Of a stretch of DNA of 57,821 nucleotides, positions 1 to 10,886 are shown piece after piece; within the stretch, counting starts at the first letter, position 1, and every line of letters begins with the position of its first letter. The DNA is taken from assembly GCA_013054445.1 (NCBI GenBank), contig JAAMPI010000161.1, positions 1 through 57,821 of the forward strand, written 5' to 3'. Source of the stretch: Cudoniella acicularis (Eukaryota; Ascomycota; Leotiomycetes; Helotiales; Helotiaceae). The notes beneath the pieces are model-generated. The model did not search any database and was not told the origin of the DNA. It worked only from the letters and a program-made list of their open reading frames with translations. The position numbers and the translations under genes were made by a program.

Positions 1-498
1 ACAATGGCACGGTTTGGTGGCTCGCGCAAGACTCCTGGCCCTAATATCGCCACTCAGCCGAGTCCTGTTGCTATCGGAAATCTTAACACCACTATCTCGG
101 CGTCGGATAATAACTGGGCGGACAGTTGGAAAGGCGTTTGGAATACCATCCTTGGATCGAATCCAAGTAATCTTACAAGTGCAAATAGCAATGGGACTTC
201 TTCGACTTCGAGTTTCACAGCCCCGAGTCCATCGGCGCCTGCAGTGACTGGCGGTTTGCAGACTAGTGCCAAAGCCGGAATAGCGATCGGCTCAATAGCC
301 GCTGGCGAAATTTCCTTGGTCGCGTTATTTATATACTTGAGACGGAGAAAGGGCAAAGTGACGAAGGATAAACTCTCCTCTCCCCTTGTTCACAAGAAGG
401 AAAACAAAGCTAGAGAATTAGAAGCGCCACAGGGACAATCCGAACTAGATGGTAACGGCCACCAGCTTAATGAATATGGGACGGTTGAACCTTTGTAA
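1..498 (+). CDS. C-terminal part of a single-pass membrane protein (5' end outside the window)
   Basis: The frame is open to the left edge, so the ATG at 4 need not be the true start. What is visible is a Ser/Thr/Asn-rich, probably glycosylated stretch (roughly residues 25-85), one hydrophobic segment (about residues 90-112, rich in Ala, Ile and Leu), then a basic stop-transfer run (RRRKGK) and a polar tail of about 45 residues ending at 498. This is the usual end of a fungal type I cell-surface protein, extracellular stalk, one helix, short cytosolic tail, as seen in wall-stress sensors and Kelch- or WSC-type surface proteins. No N-terminal domain is in the window, so the family cannot be named. 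A short intron near the left edge cannot be excluded. Confidence 0.55.
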   Translation, partial: TMARFGGSRKTPGPNIATQPSPVAIGNLNTTISASDNNWADSWKGVWNTILGSNPSNLTSANSNGTSSTSSFTAPSPSAPAVTGGLQTSAKAGIAIGSIAAGEISLVALFIYLRRRKGKVTKDKLSSPLVHKKENKARELEAPQGQSELDGNGHQLNEYGTVEPL

Positions 499-923
499 CA
501 TTATATGTTGTTTGAAATGATGACAATATACTATATATAATTTAGCATAGAACAAATAGAATAATTAAGTCGGGGTTAAGAGATAACCCGAGGGGTGGAG
601 GCTTTCAAAGAATCCGCAAATTCATGTATGAATAAATCGCAGAAGAGTCAATTAAACGACTCCAAGAATCACATTCCGCAAACTCAAATCACAATTGGTC
701 GGAACACTTCTCCGCCTCTCAAATGTGGTTAACTTAGCCGCTCAAAAAGTAAAACTATTTCTCTAAACCCTTTCCTAATCAAGTTAAGGAAACCGGGTGA
801 AGCGGGAAGGTGAAGAAAGGGGGAGCCGCCTTCCCCCACGCACAGGAATAAGCAAGCAAGCCACAAAAGCACGACAAGATAAACATTGAAATCTAGATTT
901 GAAAATTAGTAGCATAAAGCATT
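499..923. other. Intergenic, no gene seen
   Basis: This lies between the 3' ends of two convergent genes. It holds an A/T-rich stretch just after the stop at 498 that probably includes the polyadenylation region, then unremarkable sequence. No convincing ORF or RNA gene is visible. Confidence 0.6.
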
Positions 924-1142
924 GACTGAAGTTGGTATCTAAGAAGTAGCAACAGGTTTCTGTCCATAAAAGACGGGGAAAAGGACATAAGAGTTAGTAG
1001 TCGGATCCATCAACTCCCTCCGCACATCGACTGAATTTGGTATCTAAGCCGTAGCAGGGGGTTCTTGTGGTTTCTGTCCATAAACGACGTGAAAGGGGAT
1101 ATAAGAGTGAGTACTTGAATCCATCAAGTCCCTCCGCACATC
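924..1142. repeat. Diverged tandem duplication of the 3' end of the methyltransferase gene
   Basis: Two head-to-tail copies of about 105-115 bp are visible: 924-1028 and 1029-1142. Both contain GACTGAA, TTGGTATCTAAG, TTTCTGTCCATAAA and CCCTCCGCACATC in the same order. The right copy holds the last ~30 codons and stop of the methyltransferase on the minus strand. The left copy is a free duplicate lying downstream of the gene, with substitutions and a small deletion. Confidence 0.8.
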
Positions 1143-2232
1143 TATCAGGAAAATTTCAATCTCCTCCAAAGTCCACTTGAGGCCTCTCGTAAATGGACCG
1201 AGAGTAATAGCTTGCAATCCATCATAAATACTCGATCGAAGATATAACCCTACTGTTTTCATGGTTTTGTTTTTGGGCCAGATTCCGAGCGGCACTTTGA
1301 AGATCTTTTCTTCGATATTGATGAAACCTGCGTCGCGGAGGAGTTGAGCATTCTTGCGCATACTGAGTAGGTCAACTCCGAAGACTGCGAGGCCTTCTTT
1401 GACAAAAGAGAGAAGCCGTGCTACGGCGTATGTATCTTTCATGGTGTTGTCATCGCACTGAGTTTCGAAGTTGAGCTCTTGGAGTTCAATCCAGCCCCCA
1501 GGTTGCATTTTCCTGGATTCATTAGCGCAGGTCAAAAGAAGGGAAAATACAAGATCACTTGTATGCTTCTCCTAGGAGTTTTGGCCAGTTCTTGATAGAT
1601 GAGGCCATATGGCGGCAGTGGACGAAATCGAATGTGTTTGGGGGATGAAGCCATGGGCTTTCGGCATCGTCGACCATAAATTTGACGTTTGGTGGTACCC
1701 AGGAGGGTTGAATTGGGCTCAAATCGATACCCAGGACTTCAGCACTCGGATATTCATCGCCCACTATAGTTGAAGCATTCAGCAAATAGTCTTCCACAAA
1801 ACTTCAGAGGATCGCACAATCAATCGCCCAAATCCCAGTTCCGGTGCCAATGTCCAAGCAATTTTGCGGTTCGTCCAATGGCGCATAATGTAACTTTCCT
1901 CCACATAAGTTCACTATCATCGCGTGTTTCATGTCCTCGCGCTCTTGTTCTGCGTCATCATTGGGGAATTGGTATCTCCCAGCGCGAAAATTGTGATATC
2001 TTCGACCATGTTCGAAGGCATAGTCTCGTACGCTTGAGGATATCGAAGTCGACCCGCGAGATTCATTGTCGGTTCCATAGCCATCGTCTTCGAAGCTTGC
2101 CGCTTCAATTGTGGTCTCTGCCTGATGCGCAACGATTTGGGCTTGCTCTTGCTGCTCGGCTGTCTGCTCGGGGCTTTTGGGTGAACGTGTGGGCGAGCGC
2201 GTTGGGGACGCTTTCGGTGGTTCTCCTGTCAT
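1044..2232 (-). CDS. LaeA-like SAM-dependent methyltransferase
   Basis: Three exons (2232-1818, 1763-1559, 1512-1044) encode 362 aa. Introns are 54 nt (donor GTGCGA, end ATAG) and 46 nt (donor GTGATC, end CCAG). After a low-complexity Pro/Ser/Glu-rich N-terminus of about 55 residues, the class I methyltransferase fold begins. SAM motif I (LDIGTGTGIWAID) is split by intron 1, and the acidic strand-2 loop (VLGIDLSP), DDAESPW, FDFVHCRH and a post-motif QPGGWIELQE follow. This order matches the LaeA/TAM-type family common in Pezizomycotina. LaeA itself is a nuclear regulator of secondary metabolism; most paralogues have unknown substrates, and nothing here shows that this copy is the regulator. 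The start was chosen as the first ATG upstream of the domain with an open frame. The 3' end is tandemly duplicated downstream. Confidence 0.88.
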
Positions 2233-2900
2233 TTTCGCGGCTGAAGAGGATATAAAGCGTTGGTCAAGTAGTCGTTTTGTGCGGGGTTAGGGCTCGAGGT
2301 GAATGGTGAATGGTGAATGGTGAATGGTGAATGGACTTCACACCGGCGACACCACTTTGCTCCCACCCCCCCCAGTCGTGTTCAGCTGGCAGCGGCGAGC
2401 CTGCGAAGGCATGTCCGGAAGCCGTCATCGTGAGCCCGGAGGACACGAAGCCGTATTCAGGGCGTGGGGCCGCTCGGGATGTTGCTGAAAGGTACTGATA
2501 GGGTGTGAGTGGGGGTATCAAAGGGAGAAACAGGGGACGAACTTTGGGAGACATGGCTTCTACCCTGGTGCTGCCAGCCTGCCAGCGCAAATGGGGTGAT
2601 TCAGCGTTCGAGGTTTCCCCACTGTGGACATCCTGGAGGTGTTGGAGTCTAAAGACATTGAAAACGGTGACACAGAATTGAGTTCCCGGTCATTGAATCG
2701 CTAAAATTAGCGACACTCTTGGACGTTCAGCGAGTCCAAGCGCCTAAACAGCCTGAAAACTCCTGCCGACCGCTGGTCACAGCGCTCTTCACCTCTTCAT
2801 CGATACACCACAGCGCTGAATCCGCAGTTTCTCCCTATCTTATCTATATTCTATATTCTATATTCTAATTGCTGTGGCTACACGTACTGCACCTCCTCAC
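2233..2900. other. Intergenic: methyltransferase upstream region
   Basis: Apart from the heptamer repeat there is a moderately GC-rich stretch with a minus-strand open frame (2264-2590). It has no recognisable motif and its C-terminal part is just the translated repeat. A TATCTTATCTATATTCTATA run at about 2836-2862 is AT-rich. I see no gene. Confidence 0.6.
2298..2334. repeat. Heptanucleotide tandem repeat
   Basis: Five perfect copies of GGTGAAT plus a trailing GG lie just upstream of the methyltransferase start codon, inside its likely promoter or 5' UTR. This is a simple microsatellite prone to length change. Confidence 0.9.
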
Positions 2901-3521
2901 TCATCTCACCATAAACCTCGTGGTAATACAAAACCGCAAGTACTCCAATACAGCCATCCCAGTCAACACGACAATCTCATCCCACTTCTTTCTCCCAACC
3001 CCTTCTATCCCCTCTATCTCGAATACTCCCCTCTTGCTCCACCCATATGTATGGTGTGTAAACTTCGCAACTACCTCTCCGGTTTCCATATCCACAAGCT
3101 TCAGATGCTGCCCATCCCATTTCTTCAATCCTCGAACCTCTACCTCATTCTTCGTCCGCTTCCAGCTGAACAGCCTTTGCCCTGTCGGCATCTCAAGAGA
3201 AATCTCGAAGCCGTTGAAGGTCCATACGGACGAAGGCTTCATGTCAATATCTACCCTTTGATTCGATGACGGGTCGCCGATAGTGATGAAGACACCGCAG
3301 GAGAAATAGGACAAGTCTGCTGTTCCCAGAATTGCCCCCTCAGTTGAGTCGCCGGAGTACATTGTGAGCACTGGTTTTCCTGGTGTCCAGATAGGAATGT
3401 GACAAGTGAAGGCGGGACTTTCAGACGATGTTTTCAAGGAATCCTCACTGATAGGAGTTATGGAAGCAGTGTTGCGGCGAGCGCCATTCATGGTGACTGA
3501 ATATTGTGAAGTTGTCGACAT
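2901..3521 (-). CDS. Conserved hypothetical protein, possible tubby-like/LURP fold
   Basis: A single exon encodes 206 aa. The start at 3521 has a strong context (CAAAATGTCG); the frame continues a little further upstream but without another ATG. There is no signal peptide or membrane helix. After a Ser/Thr-rich N-terminus of about 45 residues the protein reads as alternating short beta-strands, with Trp and aromatic residues in SSVWTFNGFEI, RLFSWKRTKNEVEV and KLVDMETGEVVAKF. The pattern of a substrate-like strand followed by LVD.ETGEVVA resembles the beta-barrel of the tubby/LURP-one superfamily seen in many unnamed ascomycete proteins. That assignment is an impression from strand pattern and not a motif match. 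A hydrophobic C-terminal segment (VVLTGMAVLEYL) could form the central helix of such a barrel. Confidence 0.6.
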   Translation of the reverse strand: MSTTSQYSVTMNGARRNTASITPISEDSLKTSSESPAFTCHIPIWTPGKPVLTMYSGDSTEGAILGTADLSYFSCGVFITIGDPSSNQRVDIDMKPSSVWTFNGFEISLEMPTGQRLFSWKRTKNEVEVRGLKKWDGQHLKLVDMETGEVVAKFTHHTYGWSKRGVFEIEGIEGVGRKKWDEIVVLTGMAVLEYLRFCITTRFMVR

Positions 3522-4152
3522 TTTGAGATAATCTTTACTGACTTGGATATAGTTCAAGGAAACCAGTATCTGGAGCTACGGCTGAGTATCCCATATTTAT
3601 ATTCAAATCCTACTCCACAGGTATGCAACCTCCATTCGAAATTGTCATAGCGTTCCGCGTACGGGTAAACTAGAAGGCTGTGCATCCTCTGACTTCCGTA
3701 GCAAATTATATGGTGCAATCGAACGGTTGGATTCGGATCGTTGTGAAGGCTTGGCCTACGAAAGGGAAGCTGGGCGATGGCCAAGGCTTTCATAGCCTTC
3801 GTATTTCTCAGCCTTATGTATACGCGTATAGAAGTCGCTTTTAATTGGCTTGGTAGACTGTCACGTTACGTAAATGATTATGGCCAGGATGTGTACGTAA
3901 AACCCTTTCTATTCATTCGGCTAGGATACTGACGCGAAGTTCTCCCCCTTTCGTCACTTCACGCAAGATCCCTCGCCATTTCAGAGCATTTTCAATCAAT
4001 GACATTGAGTAGATTACGGGCTATTCGAATACCCGATGGAGTGCGTAGAAGCTGGCATCGCCCCCGAACGCACGAAATTGAAACAAATCACCTGGGTCTT
4101 TTTCTAAGCACCAACTCCAAGAACGCCTAGCCCAAGGGCCCAACTCTTTACT
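3522..4152. other. Intergenic, no gene seen
   Basis: This is the promoter side of the hypothetical gene and the 3' side of the acyltransferase gene. A minus-strand open frame at 3554-3793 has no recognisable features and sits where a promoter or 5' UTR is expected. Confidence 0.55.
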
Positions 4153-5453
4153 CTATCTCATCGCAAAGCAAACATACTTCGGATATTGACCCTTTGGCAC
4201 ACTCCAAAACAGCCACCAAAATACCCAAAGATGCCCGACAACTCGATCCAACTTCTCGTTCTTCCGCCAACCTCTCGCCCTCCTAACCTCCTTCACCAAT
4301 TCCTGCAAGGCCATCTCTACAACAATGATACAAAAATTTCCAATATACCACCCAAGTTCCTGCCAATACCCGCACGGCGACCCATAATGTTTCGTCAAAT
4401 ACGTATGCACCAACCCACTCGTGGCAAACACAAAAAGATAAACCACCAATCTTCCCTTCATCCCCTTCTTCGAGAGTCCCAAAATCTTGTGCGAGAAGCG
4501 CGAACCCAAAGCAAGATAATTCCGATAAGCAAGTTTATGCCAAAAATGGCCCCACAATCTCTGCACCGAGTAAACCTCCCGAATATCACCAAAGAGAGGC
4601 GGCCACTCCTCCGGCTCATCAAGACCCGTGGCGACGAAGAAAGCCGCAAGAGCGTCGTGGATGCGCGTCAACATCGCCCAAATCAACCAGATGAAATGAA
4701 TCACAAACCATGTCCTGAAAAGCGTCTCTCTCGCCCCCGGAAAGCTCCCCAGAAAGCAGGAAAAGACGGCGGAAATACACATGCTTCTCGGGCATGAAAT
4801 CGTCCAATTCTGGTACTAATAGGCGGTGTGGGTTTGATCTGTCGAGAATGAGGTAGTGATGTATTTTGTCGAGAGCGTGAATGATAGCGAATGAGAGGAT
4901 TCGATCTCGGATGAAAAGAAGGCGAGGAAGCCATTTCCTATCCAGATGAGAAGGGAACCACCACGGAGTCTTGTCCTTGAAAGGGACGTCGAGATTCTGG
5001 AATTTCTCTTTTTTTTCCGGGCAGAAGTCTGTTATTTTTTGGTTTTCTTGACGGAAGGTTTCGTGCCTCCTTGTCGGTGCCGATCCAGCGGACATTGAAC
5101 AGCATTTTAAGCGCGCCTCTCCAGCTCCAAGTATTAGGGGAAGCAGGGTTGGGAGGAACGACGTATTTCTCCAGAAAAAGGACATTTGCCAGATGGAAGA
5201 ATTCAAAGATCGTGGCCATGTCGAAGATGTTTTGTAGGGATTTTGATGGGAGGCTGTAGCTGGTTCGTATCAGCATCACAGCGAAGAAAGCGAATAACAC
5301 GAAGCCTGCTGGACGAAATTTCTGATGTGCGCTGATGACAACGAGGCCGGCCAGTGATCCCATAACCAAGTGGAAAATACATGGTATCATGGTGTATTTG
5401 ACTGGGAAGGAGGCTGGTAAGGCGAATCTTGGGAGGCTGATCCAGATGCCCAT
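4153..5453 (-). CDS. Wax-synthase-like membrane-bound O-acyltransferase (gene model uncertain)
   Basis: The frame starts at 5453, two codons after an in-frame stop. Coding potential then passes through three frames. Hydrophobic helices fill the N-terminal third. The C-terminal part carries the family signature EEWPPLFGDI, then RLWGHFWHKL with the conserved Trp-His pair, and ends with several helices. This is the fungal wax-synthase domain used by acyltransferases of sterol, terpenoid and wax metabolism in the ER. The second frame change is explained by a 64-nt intron (4778-4715; donor GTATTT, acceptor CTTTTCAG). The first can be explained by a 115-nt intron (5052-4938; weak donor GTCAAG), giving 373 aa, or by one extra A in the A8 run near 5009-5016. 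The substrate is unknown. If neither intron is real this is a decaying gene. Confidence 0.65.
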
Positions 5454-7428
5454 TGATTAAGACGGCACAGATGCCCAAGAAAGCGAAGACCGCAGGACGG
5501 TGATTTTGATGGCTAGAGGTGGTCATGGCGCTTGTGAGTGATGCTATAACCACGAAACCGAAATTCAGTATTATGGATTTTGTTTGTCGACCCAGGATAT
5601 CCTGAAATTTGGGTGTTGTGGCGAAAGCAACAAAGTACGATTTTCAAGTGACAATCGTGCAACAATTGGAAAGGAGTTAAGGAAGATATAAAAGAAAAGA
5701 AGAAACGAGAGCGCACATTTTCAAAGAAGACATCATTGGCTGGTGTAATTTTTCCGTCATTCTCAAGTCACCGACCACACTTGATCGGCGCGAAGTGCGG
5801 GATCACAGCTAAGCCTAGCCGGGTCCCAAGAAGCGGAGAGTCTAAAGACTTTTTTCCAACATTTTTTCTGGGGTTTAGTCAATTCCATCTATTACCATGA
5901 AATTCTTCGATCCGAAAAGAGCAGAGATTCCTCCCCATTTTTCACGTGTTATACAAGACTTGGTCCTATTCTTGTTACGCCAAATCTGCTCAATCCCAAG
6001 ATTAGCAGATCTGACACTACTCTGACAGAATAATAATGCTTTTATCTTCAATATGCAAGAGTTTCTAGCAGATTCTCAATTGAATTAGGAATAGACAAAA
6101 TTGAGATATGAGTCAACATACGCAAACTGAGCAAAGAGCCAGATGGACTTTTCGTGTAAATAGTTGAATGCCTCCCTCGAATCTGATTTTCTTTTCTTTT
6201 TTCTTCAGTCCAAAGACAGACAAAACAATCGACTTCCAGCTCTAAGCTAGCAGCTAACCTTTGCAACTTTAGCAGCCAACCAAATCGACTAAGTCGACTA
6301 GGTCAAGAAGAACAAAAGTGGATGGAATCTATGGATTTTTTATTGTTGTGTTTTTGAACATTGTGTGGTTTTCGAAATTGGAAATTAAGGAAAGAGTTCT
6401 GCGTGAAGGGATTTGGACAGCAGTGGTAGGAGTGAGGTGGAGGAGTAGGAGAGGGGAGTCCGAAAAGGGATGGGATTGGAAAGCTGGTTTCAACCAAGCA
6501 GGCACCAAAAACAATTGAAATTTAAAAACCCAAAATTTCAGTCCTCATCTTTCCCTCATGAAGGCCCAGTCCCCATAAATTTGCAATATCTGAAGGGGAA
6601 AAAAAGTGCGCAGAGTTATTCCCCAACCCTCACTTGGTCCCGGATCCCCTCCCCAAAAAGAAATTTTGACATCAACTAACTAACTAGTAATAATCTCGTG
6701 AGTGCCTATCTTACTATGAGTTCTTTGAGGTTCTTTTTGTAAGATTATCATCCAGAATTAGTACTGGCAGTCGAAAAATGAGATGTACTCGCAGTAGCAG
6801 AGAGACTCAAATCAAGTTTCAATATGGCGCATTGACATTAGGGCTGGTTTTAGCTTCGACACTAAATTGACGGACTCTGTTTTGACAGCTTGACAGGTGG
6901 GCTAGTGGGAAGTTCCGAAATCTGGAGAGGTGTGTCATATTTGAGCGTATCAGTTTTTGTGTGTGCGTCTCCTGTGAGCATTTCTCCTTGCACAGGTGGG
7001 AGGGAGGGAAGAAAGGACCACCTGGGTTTGTGAAGAAAATTGTCAATTTTTCTCTGATGGTCTGAATATCTCTCCGTTCGCAGGTCCTGTCTCAAACTCT
7101 GAATGTGTAGCCCTTTATGAGAACTTCTCGCCGCGTGACTCCTTTTCGTAGAAGTTCTGTTGACGGTCCAGAGCCCAGCCTGGTCGAGAGAGCTACTAGT
7201 CAAATGACAACCTACTCACCCATGTAACCAAAAATTGAAAAAATCCACGTATGCTCTTTCCTATATTAATGTTCTTCCCCCTCTCCCCCTCCCCTTGCTT
7301 CCCAAAAACATCACCTACCACATTCAAAACCAACCAAACCGCTCCTTCCCAACCTCACCACCACCACCACCACTTACCCCATCAAACCTCACTCCGCTCA
7401 ACTTTTCTCTCAAAAAAAAAAGTTCAAA
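5454..7428. other. Long intergenic region, no gene seen
   Basis: Nearly 2 kb without a supported gene. Short open frames exist on both strands (for example 6318-6518 plus and 6862-7203 minus) but they lack domains, signal peptides and splice support. Pyrimidine-rich and A-rich tracts near 7260-7420 form the likely promoter and leader of the small secreted protein, including a CAC triplet run at about 7357-7374. Confidence 0.55.
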
Positions 7429-7659
7429 ATGCGCACCACACTCTTCTTCCTCTCTGTCGCCTTCGGCCTCCTCCTCGCAATGGCTTCTCTACCCACAGCA
7501 AACGGGGCCATGACTTTCCAGGCCATGAATCCTGATTGGTTAAACCCGCAACCAAAGCAACCGCCAGCATCTTCGTTTTCCTCGTTTTCCCCATCACCAT
7601 CGCCAAAGGCAAAAAGAGGGGTCCGCTCTGTTGATACCGGAGTTGATGCCGATGTTTGA
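7429..7659 (+). CDS. Small secreted protein, 76 aa
   Basis: One exon; the start has good context (TTCAAAATGCGC) after a long CT/A-rich leader. Residues 1-26 form a classic signal peptide: a short basic start (MRTT), a hydrophobic core rich in Phe and Leu, and a small-residue cleavage region around TANGA. The mature part is about 50 residues, Pro/Ser/Lys-rich, with no cysteines, and contains a KAKR dibasic site near residue 62 that could be a Kex2-type cleavage site. No family is recognised. Such peptides are common among fungal secretomes and effector candidates, but nothing here proves an effector role. A degraded related copy lies about 1.1 kb downstream. Confidence 0.6.
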   Translation: MRTTLFFLSVAFGLLLAMASLPTANGAMTFQAMNPDWLNPQPKQPPASSFSSFSPSPSPKAKRGVRSVDTGVDADV

Positions 7660-8546
7660 ATCTGGGTGAGCACTTTAGTACCTGCCTGCAGGCGGCAGTT
7701 TCAATTTCGGGGGATCGGGAATTGTCGGATACGGAAAGGAAGGGGGATGATTCTCTTGGGGCTAAGCCATTGAAGGATGGTGCGAAAGGTGTATATGTGT
7801 ATTTGTGTATGGCTGGCGTATTAGAAATAGAGGGGTTTTTAGATGTGTATGAAGGATGGCACGGATTACGTATAGGCTGATGGAAGGTATTCGAGGCTCA
7901 GCAAAGTCTTGTGGATAAATATACTTCTTTGCGATAATACCTTTCTCAAGTATTTTCTGAGTGCCGGGTACCCATCCAGTTCAAATTAATAATATGCCAC
8001 AGTAGGGAAATCACTTAGCTTCACTCCCTTGACAATAAATCACAATTTAGCTCTTGGCTTTAAGGGAGAACCCATGCCAGTACTACCCAATGTGTCAAAA
8101 TCACTATCCAAGTGTGGATCCTTCACCTTTTTCAGATAACATGTTCGAAAATTAACAGCAACTAGCCATCGCCTTTCCCCGACACTCAAACACCCAAGCG
8201 AGTAAAGATGTAGGAATTCTGAAGTCATTTTAACATCCTAGTTCTTTTCTAGCTCCAAACCACCACGTGTAGCGTTTAAAAGGATTCACTTTGACAGCTT
8301 AATGACAAGTGAGCTAATGGGAATATCCATCTAGTAACTTATAGCACACGAGCTAACAAATAGCTATCTATCTTTTTGGTATAAGTATCTTTCCCCCTCC
8401 CCCCTCCCCCCTCTCTGATTCTTCATTTATCATCATCACTTTTTCCTCACAACCAAGAAATCACCTACTACAATCAAAACCCAACCCAATCCGAAGTTAC
8501 CAAACCCACAACCGCAACTTCCCAAAACCAAAAACCAAAGCCAAAA
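7660..8546. other. Intergenic between two related small-secreted-protein loci
   Basis: The part near 8290-8330 resembles sequence near 6885-6920 upstream of the intact copy (shared TTTGACAGCTT and GCTARTGGGAA blocks). The part near 8455-8495 resembles 7305-7340 (shared ATCACCTACYACATTCAAAAC-type block). This supports a segmental duplication that included promoter DNA. No separate gene is seen. Confidence 0.5.
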
Positions 8547-8791
8547 ATAGCGACATCCCCACCANCTCACCACCACCACTCCTTACCCTCCTCCTCACGC
8601 TCGCCACCCTACCCACAACAAACGCACACATCGACGATGACCCCCCCGTAAACCCCTCGGGACCCGATACCCAAAACGAGATATCAGCTCTACTCTCACT
8701 AATACCAATCACAATGTCGATTCTTAGAATAGTGTTGTGCTTAAGCCATGGCAACAATCACATCGATACCTGCGTACGTATGGCTTTTTGA
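8547..8791 (+). pseudogene. Degenerate copy of the small secreted protein gene
   Basis: Aligning with the gene at 7429, the start codon position reads ATA (8547-8549) and not ATG. Downstream, in another frame, a signal-peptide-like core is still readable (LLLTLATLPTTNA against LLLAMASLPTANG in the intact copy), followed by an Asp/Pro-rich tail to a TGA at 8789-8791. The shift between the two frames falls near the ambiguous base N at 8565, so a sequencing gap could contribute. With no ATG in a usable frame it looks like a decayed paralogue. Confidence 0.45.
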
Positions 8792-9876
8792 AGAAGGTCC
8801 CTGTTGTTTCTGAGGGGGAGATTTAAAGGGGATAATGGGAGGAAAATTTGCTTGTTTGCGTGCGCGAGTGGCTGGTGCCGAGCGCAACCGGAGTCTAGAG
8901 ATTGGAGTCTGGAGTCGAGTTTGGAGGAAAGGAAGGGGTGGATTTTAAAGTCATGTGTTATTTTTGTAGGGGCTGGGAGTGTGTGTACTTTTAGGTAGAA
9001 GTTTTGGGAAGAGAGATGGAAGGCTCAGCGAAGGGTAGCCTACCCCACGCTCAGCAATCAAGCAATCAATTCACAATCCATCTTCCATCTTGCATTCTAA
9101 ATTTCCCAATGTTTAATATCACATATATAGTACTTACAATATGAGAATCACCCACAATAACAAAAACATTCAAACATCGATAGAAAATATATATATTTTC
9201 AAGAGAAATTAATCCGTCAAAAAGCCGAAACCATCTCATAGCAACATAAGCTCTCACAGAAAAAAATCCTTGAAACTGTTTTTTTCCGAACTAAAACACT
9301 CAGACTTACCCTAGCCCCTACCTTAACGGCTACCCTAATTCCTACCCCATTTCGACCAAAACCCCAAAGCCGGTCCAAAAGGCCACCCGTTCCCAGTGCG
9401 GGGGAACATTACATTTCATTTCATTTCTCGCTGACTCACCAAATCCCCTCTTTGCCTAGGATCCCCACTTTACTCTGTAGTTTCGCGACAAGTCAGTATC
9501 AACACTTGAAAGATTGAAAATATCCCCGAAACTAAAATCCTTGTCAATTGCTATTATATGATATATAGAAACAGTGCTTTCTATTGAAATTTAATAAATT
9601 CCTGATTTTCAACGGTTACTGGTTTTGAAATCGTCACCGGGTCGGCGACGCATGAGCGATGGCTGAGATTCATTTCACTGAGTCGCACAATCTGTGGATT
9701 TCCAAGCAAAGAAAAATGGAATAAAAGAATGATCATTGCCACTGCTTTAAATAAAAACTTCCCAATTGATAATATTATATTTATCGCTGACAGTTTAATC
9801 GCTGTTTCTAGTAAAGAAGAGGTAATTCTATAGTGAAGAAAATCAAACTCATCCTCTCACCGCACCCAACATCACT
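8792..9876. other. Intergenic, no gene seen
   Basis: Mixed composition with A/T-rich stretches (9120-9260, 9520-9600). The open frames are short and featureless. A run of CCCTAR-like words at about 9307-9345 is mentioned under rejected items. Confidence 0.55.
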
Positions 9877-10886
9877 CTACTTATGGTATTTCACCCGTGC
9901 CCATCTCTCCAACTCGCCCATGAGCCTGACCTGATCGCTATTTTCAAAATCCCAAATTGCTGCTCGAACGTTTTTCTATTGAACAAACGTCAGTTCCGTA
10001 AAGCTGCCACAGAACGGTTGTGGGTAGGGACGACTTACTCGAGGTTGCACTCCCATCTCATCAACTTCTTTCTCGTTCACAAAAGAGATTTTCGGCATCT
10101 TTTTGGCATCTCGACCCATACTATCCCACTGAATTCCCGCCCACTGCACAAGCGATTTCGCTATCCACCTTTCCCGAATTTTCTCAGGCGCAATGGATGA
10201 AAAATCTTTTAGGAAAATGCTTTCCAAGCCCCCCATAAACTCCAATGCTAATTTGATAGGGCCGGGAGAATAGCCACTAAACCCAATGTGGTGAATTCCG
10301 TCCAATGTGAAGTCACGGCAGTTTTCTAAACACTTTCTCATGAAGGTATAGAACGAGCGAGGGGTCTCAAAGTAGAGTGTGTCTCGTTTTTTGGCGAAGA
10401 AGATTGGCTGAGTCCTCTTCCAGGGGTCCAAAGTTATTGGCGTATAGGTCTTCAACGCAAATTCGCGCGACTCGTAGCATGCATGTAAGATCGCAGGAGG
10501 AGCCAGGTTGTTGTCCCTTGTAAGGAAGCAAACAGCCGTACGCCCCTTTCCAATCCCAATCGCCTGGATGAGTCGAGCTGCTGGCATGGCAAATTCCCAA
10601 ATGATCAATCGAAGCTCGGGAGGTAGTTCGCGGAACTTGGTAAAAGTCTTCAAATCATTTGTAGAATTGTGTAATCGGACAGCAGGAGGAGAGGAGTTCG
10701 TTGACTGGCTGTCGTTTTCTAGGGCGATGGAAGTTGAATCTCTTATCACCAGTTAGCAAGCCCAATAATATGATCTACCTCGGAGAGTTACCCTTGTATC
10801 TCCAAATTTCCTGATTCCACCCTAGAATAACGTACGCGTGAAGGAATCCTTTGGATAGGACTTCCCTTTCGTTTTAGAGAAATCAT
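9877..10886 (-). CDS. 2EXR domain-containing protein
   Basis: The domain-carrying exon shows TFTKFRELPPELRLIIWE followed by CYESREFAL and, later, KRDTLYFE. These are hallmarks of the fungal 2EXR family, an F-box-like N-terminal motif plus EXR repeats, of unknown function. The 3' end is solid: donor GTAAGT at 10038, 63-nt intron to 9976, then a 33-codon last exon ending at 9877. The open frame begins without an ATG, so a 5' exon is needed. An ATG at 10886 with a 50-nt intron (10791-10742; donor GTAACT, branch GCTAAC) gives exons 10886-10792, 10741-10039 and 9975-9877, 298 aa in all. That 5' exon is inferred from splice signals only. A second 2EXR gene lies next door in the same orientation. 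Confidence 0.78.

Noticed and set aside
2264..2590. 108-codon minus-strand open frame
   Set aside because: Its end is just the translated heptamer repeat, and no motif is visible.
9300..9345. Run of CCCTAG/CCTTAA/CCCTAAT words, like interstitial telomere repeats
   Set aside because: The units are irregular and never repeat TTAGGG exactly in tandem; likely chance in C/T-rich DNA.
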